The position numbers were made by a program, and so were the translations under genes. Below the pieces are notes generated by a model that made no database searches, was not told where the DNA came from, and worked only from the letters and a program-made list of their open reading frames with translations. From Nitrospirota bacterium (GTDB lineage Bacteria; Nitrospirota; Nitrospiria; Nitrospirales; Nitrospiraceae), in NCBI GenBank assembly GCA_040757595.1, contig JBFLWP010000003.1, positions 1-64,000 on the forward strand: 64,000 bases of DNA, written 5' to 3'. Each line of letters opens with the position of its first letter. The stretch's first letter is position 1. Shown here piece by piece: positions 25,038 to 34,023 of the stretch.

Positions 25038-25402
25038 AGAATCGTCACCTCCTTTCTTCCATAGTCTCGCCTCGCGTGAGGCGGATACAGGGCTCTTAGA
25101 ACAGGGATCCCCACCGAGCAGAAAGGATCGAGCAAAATTGACGCCAAAAGGCGGACGCGGCTCGGAGCCGATAAAATGTCTCGAAGTTCCCGCATCCTGT
25201 GCGAACCCCAAAACTCTCTGATGCTCCGTTTCCGTGGCGGAATGGTCAAGATTCGACAAAACCGCCTCAGGGCGGGAAAGCCAGGAGAGAAGAGAGGCAG
25301 ACGCCGGCAATTCCAACGGGGGCATGGAATTGACAGGCTCTCGCAAGGCCCCCTATAATGCCCACCTTTGTCCATTCCGAACGGGCGGGAAGGAGCCAGG
25401 TC
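25038..25402. other. Intergenic region upstream of rpmH and the small exported gene (365 bp)
   Basis: Two divergent units start here. A strong promoter for rpmH is at 25330-25359. I saw no DnaA-box cluster, no RNA gene and no credible ORF in the remaining sequence. In many bacteria dnaA and the origin flank rpmH, but dnaA is not present on this side. Confidence 0.6.
25330..25359 (+). promoter_or_regulatory. Consensus sigma-70 promoter of rpmH
   Basis: TTGACA (25330-25335) and TATAAT (25354-25359), both perfect, are 18 bases apart. The rpmH start codon is 44 bases past the -10 box. This is the best promoter match noticed in the window. Confidence 0.8.
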
Positions 25403-25540
25403 ATGTCGTTCACGTTCAGGCAACCCTCGAATTTAAAAAGAAAAAGAGAGCACGGATTCCGGAAGCGGATGAGCACCAAAAACGGCCGCAAGGTCCTCGC
25501 CCGCCGGCGAGCCAAGGGTCGGGCTCGGCTCGCGGTTTGA
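25403..25540 (+). CDS. rpmH: Ribosomal protein bL34
   Basis: A 45-residue basic protein of the large ribosomal subunit. [21 protein letters not shown] and [17 protein letters not shown] are the family signature; the usual MKRT start is here [16 protein letters not shown] precedes the ATG by seven bases. It leads the rpmH-rnpA-yidD-yidC-mnmE-mnmG run, with rnpA 13 bases after its stop. Confidence 0.95.
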   Translation: MSFTFRQPSNLKRKREHGFRKRMSTKNGRKVLARRRAKGRARLAV

Positions 25541-25553
25541 ATCCAGGCGTGGG

Positions 25554-25958
25554 ATGCCCCGCCCGTCCGGAGACCGCCGATTCTTTCTCCGCGCCAGCAG
25601 GGAGATTGAGCGGGCCAAGCGGGAGGGTCGTCGGCTTCAGACACCGGTCTTCAACCTCGTCTCCTGTCCTAGGCTGCCTTCCGAATCAGGCCAGGCGTCC
25701 TCGCGGGTCGGCATCGTGGTCGGGAAACGTCTGGGCGCTGCGGTCACGAGGAACCGCGCCAAGCGAATTTTTCGCGAGCTCGCCCGGCAGATCAGGGGGC
25801 AGTTGGCGGGGGGCCACGATCTGCTGGTCTTTCCGAGACGGGAGGCGCTTGAGATCAGCCACGCGCAGCTTCGGAGCGCCTGGGTGTCCGCGCTCAGCCG
25901 GGCCGGCCTGTTGACCGCCGAATCATCCGAGCCATGCGGCAACTCTGCCTCAGAATGA
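25554..25958 (+). CDS. rnpA: Ribonuclease P protein component
   Basis: A 134-residue RnpA, the protein part of the tRNA 5'-maturation ribozyme. The RNR motif is clear in GAAVTRNRAKRIFREL, and the fold starts as usual with DRRFFLRASREIERAKREG. VGIVVGKRLGAAV is the hydrophobic core strand. Its 3' end overlaps the yidD start by 25 bases, normal for this cluster. The C-terminal tail is slightly longer than average. Confidence 0.95.
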   Translation: MPRPSGDRRFFLRASREIERAKREGRRLQTPVFNLVSCPRLPSESGQASSRVGIVVGKRLGAAVTRNRAKRIFRELARQIRGQLAGGHDLLVFPRREALEISHAQLRSAWVSALSRAGLLTAESSEPCGNSASE

Positions 25959-26143
25959 TCGGCCTGTACCGACGGTGGGTCTCGCCCCTGCTGCCCCCCG
26001 CCTGCCGATTCGAGCCCACCTGCTCGCAGTATGCGTGGGAAGCGGTCAGACGGTATGGGGTGCTGCGCGGACTCGGCCTGGCGTCGTGGCGGCTGCTGAA
26101 GTGCCATCCGTTCCATCCAGGCGGGTACGATCCGGTGAAATGA
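25934..26143 (+). CDS. yidD: Membrane protein insertion efficiency factor YidD
   Basis: A 69-residue YidD, a small membrane-associated basic protein next to YidC. It shows RWVSPLLPPACRFEPTCSQY and GVLRGLGLASWRLLKCHPFH, the family's three-cysteine signature. It overlaps rnpA and precedes yidC by 111 bases, in which I saw no further gene. Confidence 0.95.
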   Translation: MRQLCLRMIGLYRRWVSPLLPPACRFEPTCSQYAWEAVRRYGVLRGLGLASWRLLKCHPFHPGGYDPVK

Positions 26144-26254
26144 GCGGCCTCCGTCGGCAGCCCGCTTGGCCGAGGTCCTGAATCGGGAGCCGCACGGGCC
26201 CAGATTTTCTACGAGAGGCCGGTCGCTGATCGGCTACGTCATACACGTCATACA

Positions 26255-28042
26255 ATGGAAAAGCGCGTCGTCATCTTTCTTGTCCTCTCGCTGGCCATTA
26301 TCCTGAGCTACGACTACCTCCTCAAGGAGTTCGGGCTCGCTCCCAAGCCGTCCCCGCAGCCCAAGCCGGCGTCGCAAGCGGCTCCACCTCCTGCGGCTTC
26401 TCAAAGCCGGACCGGGTCTCCGGAATCCTCCGGCGAGCCGGTCCAAAGCCCGCCGCCGTCCGGCCGGCAAGCTGCGGCGAACGGGGCGCCGGCCGTTCCT
26501 GCGACCGGTGAGCAGACGGTGGAAGTCGTCACCCCGCTCTATCGCGCGGAGTTCACCAACCGCGGAGCCGAGATCAAGGGATGGGAATTGGCTCGTTACC
26601 GGACTGCAGACCGGGAGCAGCCCAAGCCGGTTCAACTGCTGACCCAGCACGACCCGGCCACGGGGCCGCTGGCGATCCACACGGTAGACCCGAAAATCAC
26701 CAAGCGGCTGCGCGAGGGGCTCTACGGCGCTGAGCGGGACTTCTCGACGCTGGACGCCGAGCATCCGACCGGTCACGTGACGTTCACCTACCGGGAGCCG
26801 GAATCCGGCGCGAGGGTGACCAAGCGCCTGACCTTTCACCACGACAGCTACCTGGTGGACGTCTCGGTGCAGGCGGAGGGGCTCCCCGGCCCGCTGGACG
26901 TCGGGCTGGGCGCGAATTTCGGCATCGTCGAATGGGGCGAGGGGTTCATCGGGCTGATCGGGCCGGCTTCGCTGGTGGACGATCAGGTCGAGAAGTCGCT
27001 CCCCGAGGCCGAGCTGGAGCGGAAGGGGGCGGTCCGGTGGGTGGCCCTCCAGGACAAGTATTTCCTGAGCGTGTTGATTCCGACCGAGGCCAGCGCGGCG
27101 GTCGTCCGGAAGGAAGGGGACAAGCTCGCGACCGCGCGGGTCCGGTTCTCCCCGGCTGCAGGCACGGCCGCCGGGACGGCCAACCTCTCGCTGAAGCTCT
27201 ACGCCGGGCCCAAGGAGTACGACGGGCTCCGGGCCCTGAACGTCGGGCTCGAAGAGACGATCGACTTCGGCTGGTTCATCTACGGGAGCTGGGACATCGT
27301 GCGGGCCGTCGCCAAGCCGCTGTTCTACGTTCTGCGCTTCCTCTACGACTTCACGCACAACTACGGGGTCTCGATCGTCCTCCTCACCGTCGGGATCAAG
27401 CTGCTCTTCGTGCCGCTCCAGTACAAGAGTTACAAGTCCATGAAGGAGATGCAGTTCATCCAGCCGAAGGTGGTCGCGCTGCAGAACAAGTACAAGGACG
27501 ACCGGGAGCGGCTGAACCGGGAGCTGATCAAGCTCTACCGCGACCACAAGGTGAATCCGGTGGGGGGCTGCCTCCCGATGCTGCTCCAGATGCCGGTCTT
27601 CGTGGCGCTGTTCAACATCCTCTACATGACGATCGATCTGCGGCAGGCCCCGTTCCTCCTCTGGATCACCGACCTGTCGGTGCAGGATCCCTACTACGTG
27701 CTGCCGATTCTGATGGGCGTCTCGATGGTCGTGCAGCAGAAGATCATGCCGAGCACGATGGACCCGGCGCAGGCGAAGATCATGCTGCTGCTGCCGGTGT
27801 TCATGACCTTCCTCTTCCTCACGTTCCCGGCCGGCCTCGTGCTCTACTGGCTGACGAACAACGTGCTGACCATTACCCAGCAATTCGTGACGGACCGCTA
27901 CGTCTACAAACAGCCGACCTTCGCGTCGGCCCCGGAATCGGGCGGAGCGGAGGCCCAGCCCGACGGCCAGAAGCAGGGGGGCAAGCGCAGGAAAGACCGG
28001 GGCGCGGAGAAGGTCGAAGCGGACAGCCGGGTCGAAACGTGA
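26255..28042 (+). CDS. yidC: Membrane protein insertase YidC
   Basis: A 595-residue YidC (Oxa1 family) that inserts proteins into the inner membrane alone or with SecYEG. The N-terminal span (VVIFLVLSLAIILSYDYLL) is followed by a proline-rich linker, a periplasmic beta-rich domain, and the insertase core: NYGVSIVLLTVGIKLLFVPL, IKLYRDHKVNPVGGCLPML and LFLTFPAGLVLYWLTNNVLT. The basic tail (KQGGKRRKDRG) suits ribosome contact. No ribosome binding site is visible before ATG 26255. No jag gene lies between it and mnmE, which starts 13 bases on. Confidence 0.96.
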   Translation: MEKRVVIFLVLSLAIILSYDYLLKEFGLAPKPSPQPKPASQAAPPPAASQSRTGSPESSGEPVQSPPPSGRQAAANGAPAVPATGEQTVEVVTPLYRAEFTNRGAEIKGWELARYRTADREQPKPVQLLTQHDPATGPLAIHTVDPKITKRLREGLYGAERDFSTLDAEHPTGHVTFTYREPESGARVTKRLTFHHDSYLVDVSVQAEGLPGPLDVGLGANFGIVEWGEGFIGLIGPASLVDDQVEKSLPEAELERKGAVRWVALQDKYFLSVLIPTEASAAVVRKEGDKLATARVRFSPAAGTAAGTANLSLKLYAGPKEYDGLRALNVGLEETIDFGWFIYGSWDIVRAVAKPLFYVLRFLYDFTHNYGVSIVLLTVGIKLLFVPLQYKSYKSMKEMQFIQPKVVALQNKYKDDRERLNRELIKLYRDHKVNPVGGCLPMLLQMPVFVALFNILYMTIDLRQAPFLLWITDLSVQDPYYVLPILMGVSMVVQQKIMPSTMDPAQAKIMLLLPVFMTFLFLTFPAGLVLYWLTNNVLTITQQFVTDRYVYKQPTFASAPESGGAEAQPDGQKQGGKRRKDRGAEKVEADSRVET

Positions 28043-28054
28043 AGGGGGCGGACC

Positions 28055-29461
28055 GTGGAGGGACCCTCCCGACAGGCCGACGATACGATCTGCGCCATCG
28101 CGACGCCGCAGGGGGAAGGCGGCATCGGCGTCCTCCGCATCAGTGGTGAGAAGGCCGTCGAGATCGCGGCCGGCCTCGTCCGTCTCCGCTCAGGCAAGAA
28201 GCTCGCGTCCATCCGCAGCCACACCCTCTCTCACGCCGACATCCTCGATCTGAGCCAGACAGGGGGCCGCAGCCCCGGCGTCGTGGACGAGGCGCTGGTC
28301 GCGGTCATGCGCGCGCCCCGCTCCTACACGGGCGAGGACGTCGTCGAGATCCACTGTCACGGCGGGGCGCTGGTGCTCCAGACCGTTTGCGACGCCCTGC
28401 TCCGGCTGGGCGCCAGGCTGGCCGAGCCGGGCGAGTTCACCAAGCGGGCCTTCTTGAACGGGCGGCTGGACCTGACCCAGGCGGAGGCCGTCCTCGACAC
28501 GATCCGATCCAGGACCGCCGGCAGCCTCCGGCTGGCGCAGGCCCAGTTGCGGGGCAGCCTGTCGGACGAGATCAACCGGCTGCGCGAGGCCCTCGTCCCT
28601 CTCCTCGCGCAGGTGGAGGCGGCGATCGACTTTACCGAGGAAGACATTGCCTTCATCCAGCCGCAGGAACTGGCCGACGGTCTCCGGCAGGCCGGCGAAG
28701 CCGTCACCCGCCTGATCGAGAGCAGCAAGGAGGGGTTGGTGCTGCGGGAGGGCGTGGCGGCGGCCATCGTTGGCCAGCCCAACGTCGGCAAGTCCTCCCT
28801 GCTGAACGCGCTGCTGCAGACGGATCGCGCCATCGTGACGCCGATCCCTGGAACCACGCGCGACGTGCTGGAAGAAACGGTGAACATCCGGGGCGTGCCG
28901 GTCCGGCTGCTGGACACGGCGGGCGTGCGGTCCACGGACGATCCGGTGGAGCAGGAGGGAGTGAAGCGGAGCCAGGCGGCGATGGAGCAGGCCGACCTGC
29001 TGGTGATCGTGCTGGACGGGTCCTCTCCGCTCACCGAGGCGGACCGGCAACTGCTGGTCCGATCGCGAGAGAAGAAGCGGCTCGTGGCCGTCAACAAGAG
29101 CGACCTGCCTGCGCGGGTGAGCGAGGCCGAGATCGAGGCGGCCACTTCCCCCGTGTGGATCTCGGCTAGGACCGGGGCCGGCCTGGACGACCTGCGGGAT
29201 GCGATCCGGGCGCTGGTGCTGCGTGCGGACTTCGAGCCGGGCGAGTCCCCCGTCGTCACGAAGGTCCGGCATAGGGCTTCGCTGATCAAGGCCGGAGACG
29301 CGCTGGCCAACGCCCTGCGCTCGACGGAAGCGCGGCTCTCGGGCGAGTTCGTGGCCGTGGACCTGCGGGCCGCGGTCGAGGCCCTGGGCGAGATCACCGG
29401 AGCGGTCACGACCGAGGAGATCCTGGACCGGATCTTCAGGGAGTTCTGCATCGGGAAATAA
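28055..29461 (+). CDS. mnmE: tRNA uridine-5-carboxymethylaminomethyl modification GTPase MnmE
   Basis: A 468-residue MnmE that, with MnmG, modifies the wobble uridine of certain tRNAs. The folate-binding start is DTICAIATPQGEGGIGVLRI. The G domain has GQPNVGKSSLLNAL, PGTTRD (in IPGTTRDVLEETV), LLDTAGVRS and VNKSDLP. The C-terminus CIGK carries the essential cysteine. GTG start with GGGGG upstream. It lies in the same run as mnmG, from which it is separated by a repeat. Confidence 0.96.
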   Translation: MEGPSRQADDTICAIATPQGEGGIGVLRISGEKAVEIAAGLVRLRSGKKLASIRSHTLSHADILDLSQTGGRSPGVVDEALVAVMRAPRSYTGEDVVEIHCHGGALVLQTVCDALLRLGARLAEPGEFTKRAFLNGRLDLTQAEAVLDTIRSRTAGSLRLAQAQLRGSLSDEINRLREALVPLLAQVEAAIDFTEEDIAFIQPQELADGLRQAGEAVTRLIESSKEGLVLREGVAAAIVGQPNVGKSSLLNALLQTDRAIVTPIPGTTRDVLEETVNIRGVPVRLLDTAGVRSTDDPVEQEGVKRSQAAMEQADLLVIVLDGSSPLTEADRQLLVRSREKKRLVAVNKSDLPARVSEAEIEAATSPVWISARTGAGLDDLRDAIRALVLRADFEPGESPVVTKVRHRASLIKAGDALANALRSTEARLSGEFVAVDLRAAVEALGEITGAVTTEEILDRIFREFCIGK

Positions 29462-29462
29462 A

Positions 29463-29552
29463 CAGGCGAGAGGCGCGGGGCAAGCGGCTAGAGGGAATGG
29501 CGAAGATGCGAAGGCTCCTTTGCCCCTAGCCCCGCGCCCCTGGCCTCTTGCC
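29463..29552. repeat. Intergenic inverted repeat, GAGGC/GGGGCAAG word type
   Basis: The left words (AGGCGAGAGGCGCGGGGCAA and GGCTAGAGG) face complementary words on the right (CCCCTAGCCCCGCGCCCCTG, GCCTCTTGCC). It fills the mnmE-mnmG gap. The word set is the same as at 39338-39403, so these are members of one family. Confidence 0.55.
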
Positions 29553-29562
29553 AGAGACTCCT

Positions 29563-31452
29563 ATGGCTCTTGAATTCGACGTCATAGTAGTCGGCGGCGG
29601 GCACGCCGGCTGCGAAGCGGCGCTGGCCGCGGCGCGGATGGGGGCCCGCACCCTGCTGCTCACGATGGACGAGGGGACGATCGCCCAGATGTCCTGCAAT
29701 CCCGCGGTCGGCGGCATCGCCAAGGGGCACCTGGTCAAGGAGATCGACGCGCTGGGCGGCGAAATGGGCCGCAACACCGACCGGGCCGGCATCCAGTTCC
29801 GCCTGCTCAACACGAGCAAGGGGCCGGCCGTGCGGGCGCTGCGCGTCCAGTGCGACAAGGCCCTTTACCGGCGGGCCATGCAGCAGACCCTGCGGGAGCA
29901 GGCCGGCTTGGAGGTCGCCCGCGGCACGGCGGACCGGATCCTCACGCGGGGCGGGGCCGTGACCGGCCTCGTGACCGATTCGGGCGGGTTCCTCACTGCA
30001 CGGGCGGTGATCCTGACATCGGGTACATTCCTTAAGGGTTTAATCCACGTCGGGCTGAGCCATTTTCCGGCCGGCCGGGGCGGTGAGCGCGCGGCCGAGC
30101 ACCTTTCGGACTGCATGAAGGACCTGGGGTTCGAGGTCGGCCGGTTCAAGACGGGCACGCCGCCCCGCCTGGATCGCGACACGATCGACTTCGGCGTCAT
30201 GACCGTGCAGCCGGGCGACGAGCCCCCGCCGCCCTTCTCGGCGCGGACGGAACGGATCACGACGCCGCAGGTTCCCTGCCACCTGACCCACACCAACGAA
30301 GAGACGCACGCGGTCATCCGCGGCAACCTGGACCGGTCGCCGATGTACAGCGGCGTGATCGAGGGCATCGGGCCCCGCTACTGTCCTTCGATCGAGGACA
30401 AGGTGGTCCGCTTCGCCGACAAGCCGCGGCATCAAGTGTTCATCGAGCCGGAGGGGCTCGAGACGAACTCCTACTATCCGAACGGCATCTCGACGAGCCT
30501 CCCCGTGGACGTGCAGGCCGCGATGCTCAAGACGATCCCCGGGCTGGAGCGGGCCAGGATGCTCAAGCCGGGCTATGCGATCGAATACGATTACTTCCCG
30601 CCGCGGCAGTTGCACCCGACGCTGGAGAGCAAGCTCGTGGAGGGTCTCTACCATGCGGGGCAGATCAACGGGACCTCCGGCTACGAGGAGGCCGCGGCTC
30701 AGGGCATCATGGCGGGGATCAACGCGGTGCTGAAGCTCAGAGGCGAGCCCCCGCTCGTCCTGGACCGGTCCCAGGCTTACATCGGGGTGCTGGTTGACGA
30801 CCTCATCACCAAGGACGCGCACGAGCCTTACCGGATGTTTACCTCGCGCGCCGAATACCGGCTCCTGCTCCGGCAGGATAACGCGGACCTGCGGCTGACG
30901 GAGCTCGGCTATCGGCTCGGTCTGGTCTCTGAATCCCTGTATGCGAAATTTTGCTCCAAGCGGGAGCGAATCGAGCGGGAGGTCGCCCGGTTGAAGGAGA
31001 CCAGGCTCCAATGGACGCCCGCGCTGAGGGAGAAGCTCGGCGCATGCCAGATCGAGCCGGGCTCGTCCGGCCTGACGCTGGCGCAACTGCTTCGCAGGCA
31101 GGACCTCACCTATGACGGGCTGCTGGAGCTGACCGGCGAGGTCGGGCCGGAGGATGGGGAAACCAGGGAAGCCGTCGAGGTTGCGGTGAAGTACGAAGGC
31201 TACATCAAGCGTCAGTTACAGCAGGTCGCTTCATTCAAGAAGCTGGAAGAGCGCCGGATCCCGCGGCACTTCAACTATGACGGCGTCGTCGGGTTCTCCC
31301 GGGAGGTTCTGGAAAAGTTCAAGAAGGTCCAGCCGGCCTCCATCGGACAGGCCTCGCGGATCTCCGGGGTGACGCCGGCCGCCATCGCCCTCCTGCTCGT
31401 TGCCCTCGAACGGGACCGACGGCGAGAGTCTTCACCCCCTTTCAAGACATGA
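29563..31452 (+). CDS. mnmG: tRNA uridine-5-carboxymethylaminomethyl modification enzyme MnmG (GidA)
   Basis: A 629-residue FAD enzyme, MnmE's partner. [20 protein letters not shown] is the FAD-binding motif; [20 protein letters not shown] and [20 protein letters not shown] are highly specific GidA segments. The C-terminal helical domain ends in [22 protein letters not shown] 29563 is used since the Rossmann strand then begins at the usual distance; a TTG at 29548 would add five residues. Confidence 0.97.
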   Translation: MALEFDVIVVGGGHAGCEAALAAARMGARTLLLTMDEGTIAQMSCNPAVGGIAKGHLVKEIDALGGEMGRNTDRAGIQFRLLNTSKGPAVRALRVQCDKALYRRAMQQTLREQAGLEVARGTADRILTRGGAVTGLVTDSGGFLTARAVILTSGTFLKGLIHVGLSHFPAGRGGERAAEHLSDCMKDLGFEVGRFKTGTPPRLDRDTIDFGVMTVQPGDEPPPPFSARTERITTPQVPCHLTHTNEETHAVIRGNLDRSPMYSGVIEGIGPRYCPSIEDKVVRFADKPRHQVFIEPEGLETNSYYPNGISTSLPVDVQAAMLKTIPGLERARMLKPGYAIEYDYFPPRQLHPTLESKLVEGLYHAGQINGTSGYEEAAAQGIMAGINAVLKLRGEPPLVLDRSQAYIGVLVDDLITKDAHEPYRMFTSRAEYRLLLRQDNADLRLTELGYRLGLVSESLYAKFCSKRERIEREVARLKETRLQWTPALREKLGACQIEPGSSGLTLAQLLRRQDLTYDGLLELTGEVGPEDGETREAVEVAVKYEGYIKRQLQQVASFKKLEERRIPRHFNYDGVVGFSREVLEKFKKVQPASIGQASRISGVTPAAIALLLVALERDRRRESSPPFKT

Positions 31453-31525
31453 TTAAAAACATTTTTATTATCAAATGGTTATAATATAAATCCGGTGAAA
31501 AATACCCCTTGACGCCGGAGCCGGA
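31453..31525. other. AT-rich spacer between mnmG and rsmG
   Basis: About 45 bases here (31453-31495) are strongly AT-rich (runs such as AAAAACATTTTTATTATC, then TATAAT at 31480-31485), sharply unlike the GC-rich surroundings. No DnaA boxes of TTATNCACA form were seen. It may hold the rsmG-parAB promoter or a DNA-unwinding segment. Confidence 0.5.
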
Positions 31526-32200
31526 TTGTCGTACATGTTCCACGTGGAACAGGACAGGGTTCTGTCCGAAGTCTTGCGACAAGGGGCTCGAGATTTTGGC
31601 CTCTCGCTCACCGGCGAAGCACTCGCTTCGTTTCTCCTCTACCTTCATGACCTTTTGGTTTGGAACGACAAGTTGAACTTGACGGCGATCCGCAAGGAGC
31701 GAGAGATCGTCGTGAAGCATTTCCTGGATTCCCTGGCCTGCCTTCAGGTCCTCCCGAAAACTGCGGAGCACGTGCTGGACATCGGAACCGGCGCCGGCTT
31801 CCCCGGCATTCCAGTGAAGATCCTCTGCCCGGAGGTCGAGCTGACCCTGTTGGAGCCGAGTCTCAAGAAGACGGCTTTCCTCCATCACGTGATCGGCACG
31901 CTGGGATTGAAGAAGGCGACGGTCGTCTCCAGGCGAGTCGAGGTGGTGGCTGCCGATCCGGAGCATCGAGCCCGGTATGGAACCGTGCTCAGCAGAGCAC
32001 TTGAGATCATGGACGTGCTCCCCTTCCTCCGCCCGCTTCTTCGTCCTGACGGCCGGGCTATCCTCTGGCGGGCCAGGCCTTTGGATAAGAACATGGCGCT
32101 ACCCGGTCTCAAGCTGGTCCAGGAGTTGACCTATACGCTGCCGGAAGGGCATGGTATGAGACTCCTTGCGGTGCTGGAGCCAATCACGAACCAGGCCTGA
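31526..32200 (+). CDS. rsmG: 16S rRNA (guanine-527-N7)-methyltransferase RsmG
   Basis: A 224-residue RsmG (GidB) that methylates 16S rRNA near the decoding site. Core motifs are LVWNDKLNLTAIRKEREIVV, HVLDIGTGAGFPGIPVKIL (SAM site) and VLSRALEIMDVLPFLRPLL. TTG 31526 is chosen because GGAG lies five bases upstream; the ATG at 31535 (MFHVEQ) is the alternative. Either way its first codons contain a parS palindrome (31536-31551), as in many RsmG genes next to parAB. Its stop is 11 bases before the second parS. Confidence 0.93.
   Translation: MSYMFHVEQDRVLSEVLRQGARDFGLSLTGEALASFLLYLHDLLVWNDKLNLTAIRKEREIVVKHFLDSLACLQVLPKTAEHVLDIGTGAGFPGIPVKILCPEVELTLLEPSLKKTAFLHHVIGTLGLKKATVVSRRVEVVAADPEHRARYGTVLSRALEIMDVLPFLRPLLRPDGRAILWRARPLDKNMALPGLKLVQELTYTLPEGHGMRLLAVLEPITNQA
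31536..31551. promoter_or_regulatory. parS: parS centromere site 1 (inside the start of rsmG)
   Basis: TGTTCCACGTGGAACA is a perfect 16-bp palindrome, differing from the classical TGTTTCACGTGAAACA at two symmetric positions. ParB is encoded 1.5 kb downstream. The site overlaps codons for MFHVEQ. Confidence 0.9.
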
Positions 32201-32211
32201 GCTGCTGGCAA

Positions 32212-32227
32212 TGTTCCACGTGGAACA
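32212..32227. promoter_or_regulatory. parS: parS centromere site 2 (between rsmG and parA)
   Basis: The same perfect palindrome TGTTCCACGTGGAACA as at 31536-31551. It lies 57 bases before the parA start, so ParB bound here could also affect parAB transcription. Confidence 0.9.
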
Positions 32228-32283
32228 TTGCCTAAGCCACGCAAGATAAGCCGGCGAGATAAGTCGGATAGACGAGGGAACCA

Positions 32284-33060
32284 TTGGGCAGGATCATCGC
32301 GATTGCGAATCAAAAAGGAGGAGTTGGAAAAACAACGACTTCCATCAATCTTGCCGCCTCGCTGGCAGTCAGCCAGCGATCCGTTTTGCTGGTGGACCTT
32401 GATCCCCAAGGAAATGCCACAAGTGGCCTGGGCGTAGAGCTCGAGGCCGATGATCCGACGATCTACGATTGCCTCATGGGTGGAAGGCCGGCGACGGAGG
32501 TCGTTCGGCAGACGGCTGTGGCCGGGCTTAGCCTGCTTCCCGCCAATGCCCACCTGGCCGGAGCCGAGGTAGAACTGGTCGCCGTGCCGGATCGGGAAAC
32601 GGTGCTGAAGGCGGCGCTCCAGGGGATTGACTCCACCTACGAGTTCATCATCATGGATTGCCCGCCGGCCCTGGGGCTCTTGACGATCAATGGCTTGACT
32701 GCCGCCACCTCGGTCCTTGTGCCCGTTCAGTGCGAATACTATGCGATGGAGGGGCTAGGCCGCTTGATGAGCAACGTCCGGCGAGTCCAGGACTCCCTCA
32801 ACCCGGCCCTGGAGGTGGAAGGTATTCTCCTCACGATGTTCGACTCCCGCAACACCCTGGCCAAGCAGGTGGTCGAAGAGATCCGCTCCCATTTCAAAGA
32901 CAAGGTGTTCACCACCGTCGTTCCACGCAACGTCACGCTGGCCGAGGCGCCTAGCTACGGTCGCCCGGTCCTGCTCTACAACGCCGCGTCCACTGGCTGC
33001 CAGGCTTACCTGGAGCTGGCCAAGGAGTTTCTCAACCATGGAAAAACGAGCGCTCGGTAA
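32284..33060 (+). CDS. parA: Chromosome partitioning ATPase ParA (Soj)
   Basis: A 258-residue Walker-type partition ATPase. The deviant Walker A is QKGGVGKTTTSINLAASLA; VLLVDLDPQGNATSGLG, FIIMDCPPALGLLTINGL and the C-terminal VPRNVTLAEAPSYGRPVLLY are Soj hallmarks. It uses nucleoid-bound ATP dimers to move ParB-parS complexes. The start is TTG with GAGGG five bases before. It overlaps parB by 23 bases. Confidence 0.96.
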   Translation: MGRIIAIANQKGGVGKTTTSINLAASLAVSQRSVLLVDLDPQGNATSGLGVELEADDPTIYDCLMGGRPATEVVRQTAVAGLSLLPANAHLAGAEVELVAVPDRETVLKAALQGIDSTYEFIIMDCPPALGLLTINGLTAATSVLVPVQCEYYAMEGLGRLMSNVRRVQDSLNPALEVEGILLTMFDSRNTLAKQVVEEIRSHFKDKVFTTVVPRNVTLAEAPSYGRPVLLYNAASTGCQAYLELAKEFLNHGKTSAR

Positions 33061-33883
33061 AGGACTCGAAGCCCTCCTCCCCACCGTGGTCAGGCCGGCT
33101 GCGCCGGATCGGGACGTGCAGCAGGTTTCCGTCGAGCAGATCCATCCGAACCGCTATCAGCCGCGGACCGACTTTTCCGAGACGGAACTGGCGCAATTGG
33201 CCGACTCGATCAAGCAAAACGGGCTGCTTCAACCGGTCTTGGTGCGGCGGAAGGGAGACGGGCAGTTCGAGCTCATCGCCGGTGAGCGTCGCTGGCGAGC
33301 GGCTAAGCTGGCTGGATTACAGCAGATTTCGGCGATCGTGCGGAATACGAGCGATGAGCAGGCCTTGGTGCTCGCGCTGCTGGAAAACCTCCAGCGCGAG
33401 GATTTGAACCCGATGGAAGCGGCCCGGGCCTACCATCGCATGGTCGCGGAATTCGGTTTTACCCAGGATGCTCTGGCCCAACGGATCGGTAAGGACCGCT
33501 CTTCCGTAGCCAATATCGTCAGGCTTGTTAATTTGCCAAATGAAATCCAGCAGTTAGTAGAGAGTGGCCATCTGTCGTCCGGTCATGCGAAGGTGCTGCT
33601 GGGACTTCCCAAAGGAGAGGCTCAGATCAACCTGGCGCGACAGATCGTCAAGGATCAGCTCTCCGTGCGCCAAGCCGAGCATCTAGCCGAAAGCCGCGTG
33701 AAAGGGCGGAAAGCTCGGCGGTCGGCTCCCCGGCAGAAGGCCTACCCTGATTTGGAAGAGCGGCTCCAGCGGCGGCTGGGGACGAAGGTTAGCATCGTCA
33801 AGGGTCGGAGCGGCGGGAAGATCGTCCTGGATTATTTTTCCACGGCTGAGCTCGACCGTCTCGTGGAGTTGCTCTTGGGCTGA
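33038..33883 (+). CDS. parB: Chromosome partitioning protein ParB (Spo0J)
   Basis: A 281-residue parS-binding CTPase. It begins MEKRALGKGLEALLP, the ParA-stimulating N-terminus with its basic residues. The CTP-binding motifs are NRYQPRTDF and ELIAGERRWRAAKLAGL; ALLENLQREDLNPMEAARAY is the following conserved segment. FTQDALAQRIGKDRSSVANI is the helix-turn-helix for parS. The C-terminal dimer domain ends in AELDRLVELLLG. The two parS sites upstream fit this protein. Confidence 0.96.
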   Translation: MEKRALGKGLEALLPTVVRPAAPDRDVQQVSVEQIHPNRYQPRTDFSETELAQLADSIKQNGLLQPVLVRRKGDGQFELIAGERRWRAAKLAGLQQISAIVRNTSDEQALVLALLENLQREDLNPMEAARAYHRMVAEFGFTQDALAQRIGKDRSSVANIVRLVNLPNEIQQLVESGHLSSGHAKVLLGLPKGEAQINLARQIVKDQLSVRQAEHLAESRVKGRKARRSAPRQKAYPDLEERLQRRLGTKVSIVKGRSGGKIVLDYFSTAELDRLVELLLG

Positions 33884-34023
33884 GCCGCCCGCGCCGGTCG
33901 GGCGAGAAAAACGGAATTCCTTGCCTTCCTTCCTACCTTCCAGTATCCTCTGACTTCTTCTTACACTTAGCTGGTTGATCGCGGCGAACCGCACCGTCTT
34001 CATGCTTGGGAGGAGGGACCCTT

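Noticed and set aside
25038-25402. Replication origin immediately upstream of rpmH
   Set aside because: No DnaA-box cluster or strong AT-rich segment was seen and dnaA is not adjacent in the window.
28055-31452. A novel tRNA-modification system from mnmE-mnmG with mnmA nearby
   Set aside because: These are the standard wobble-uridine enzymes; only the shared neighbourhood is mildly notable.
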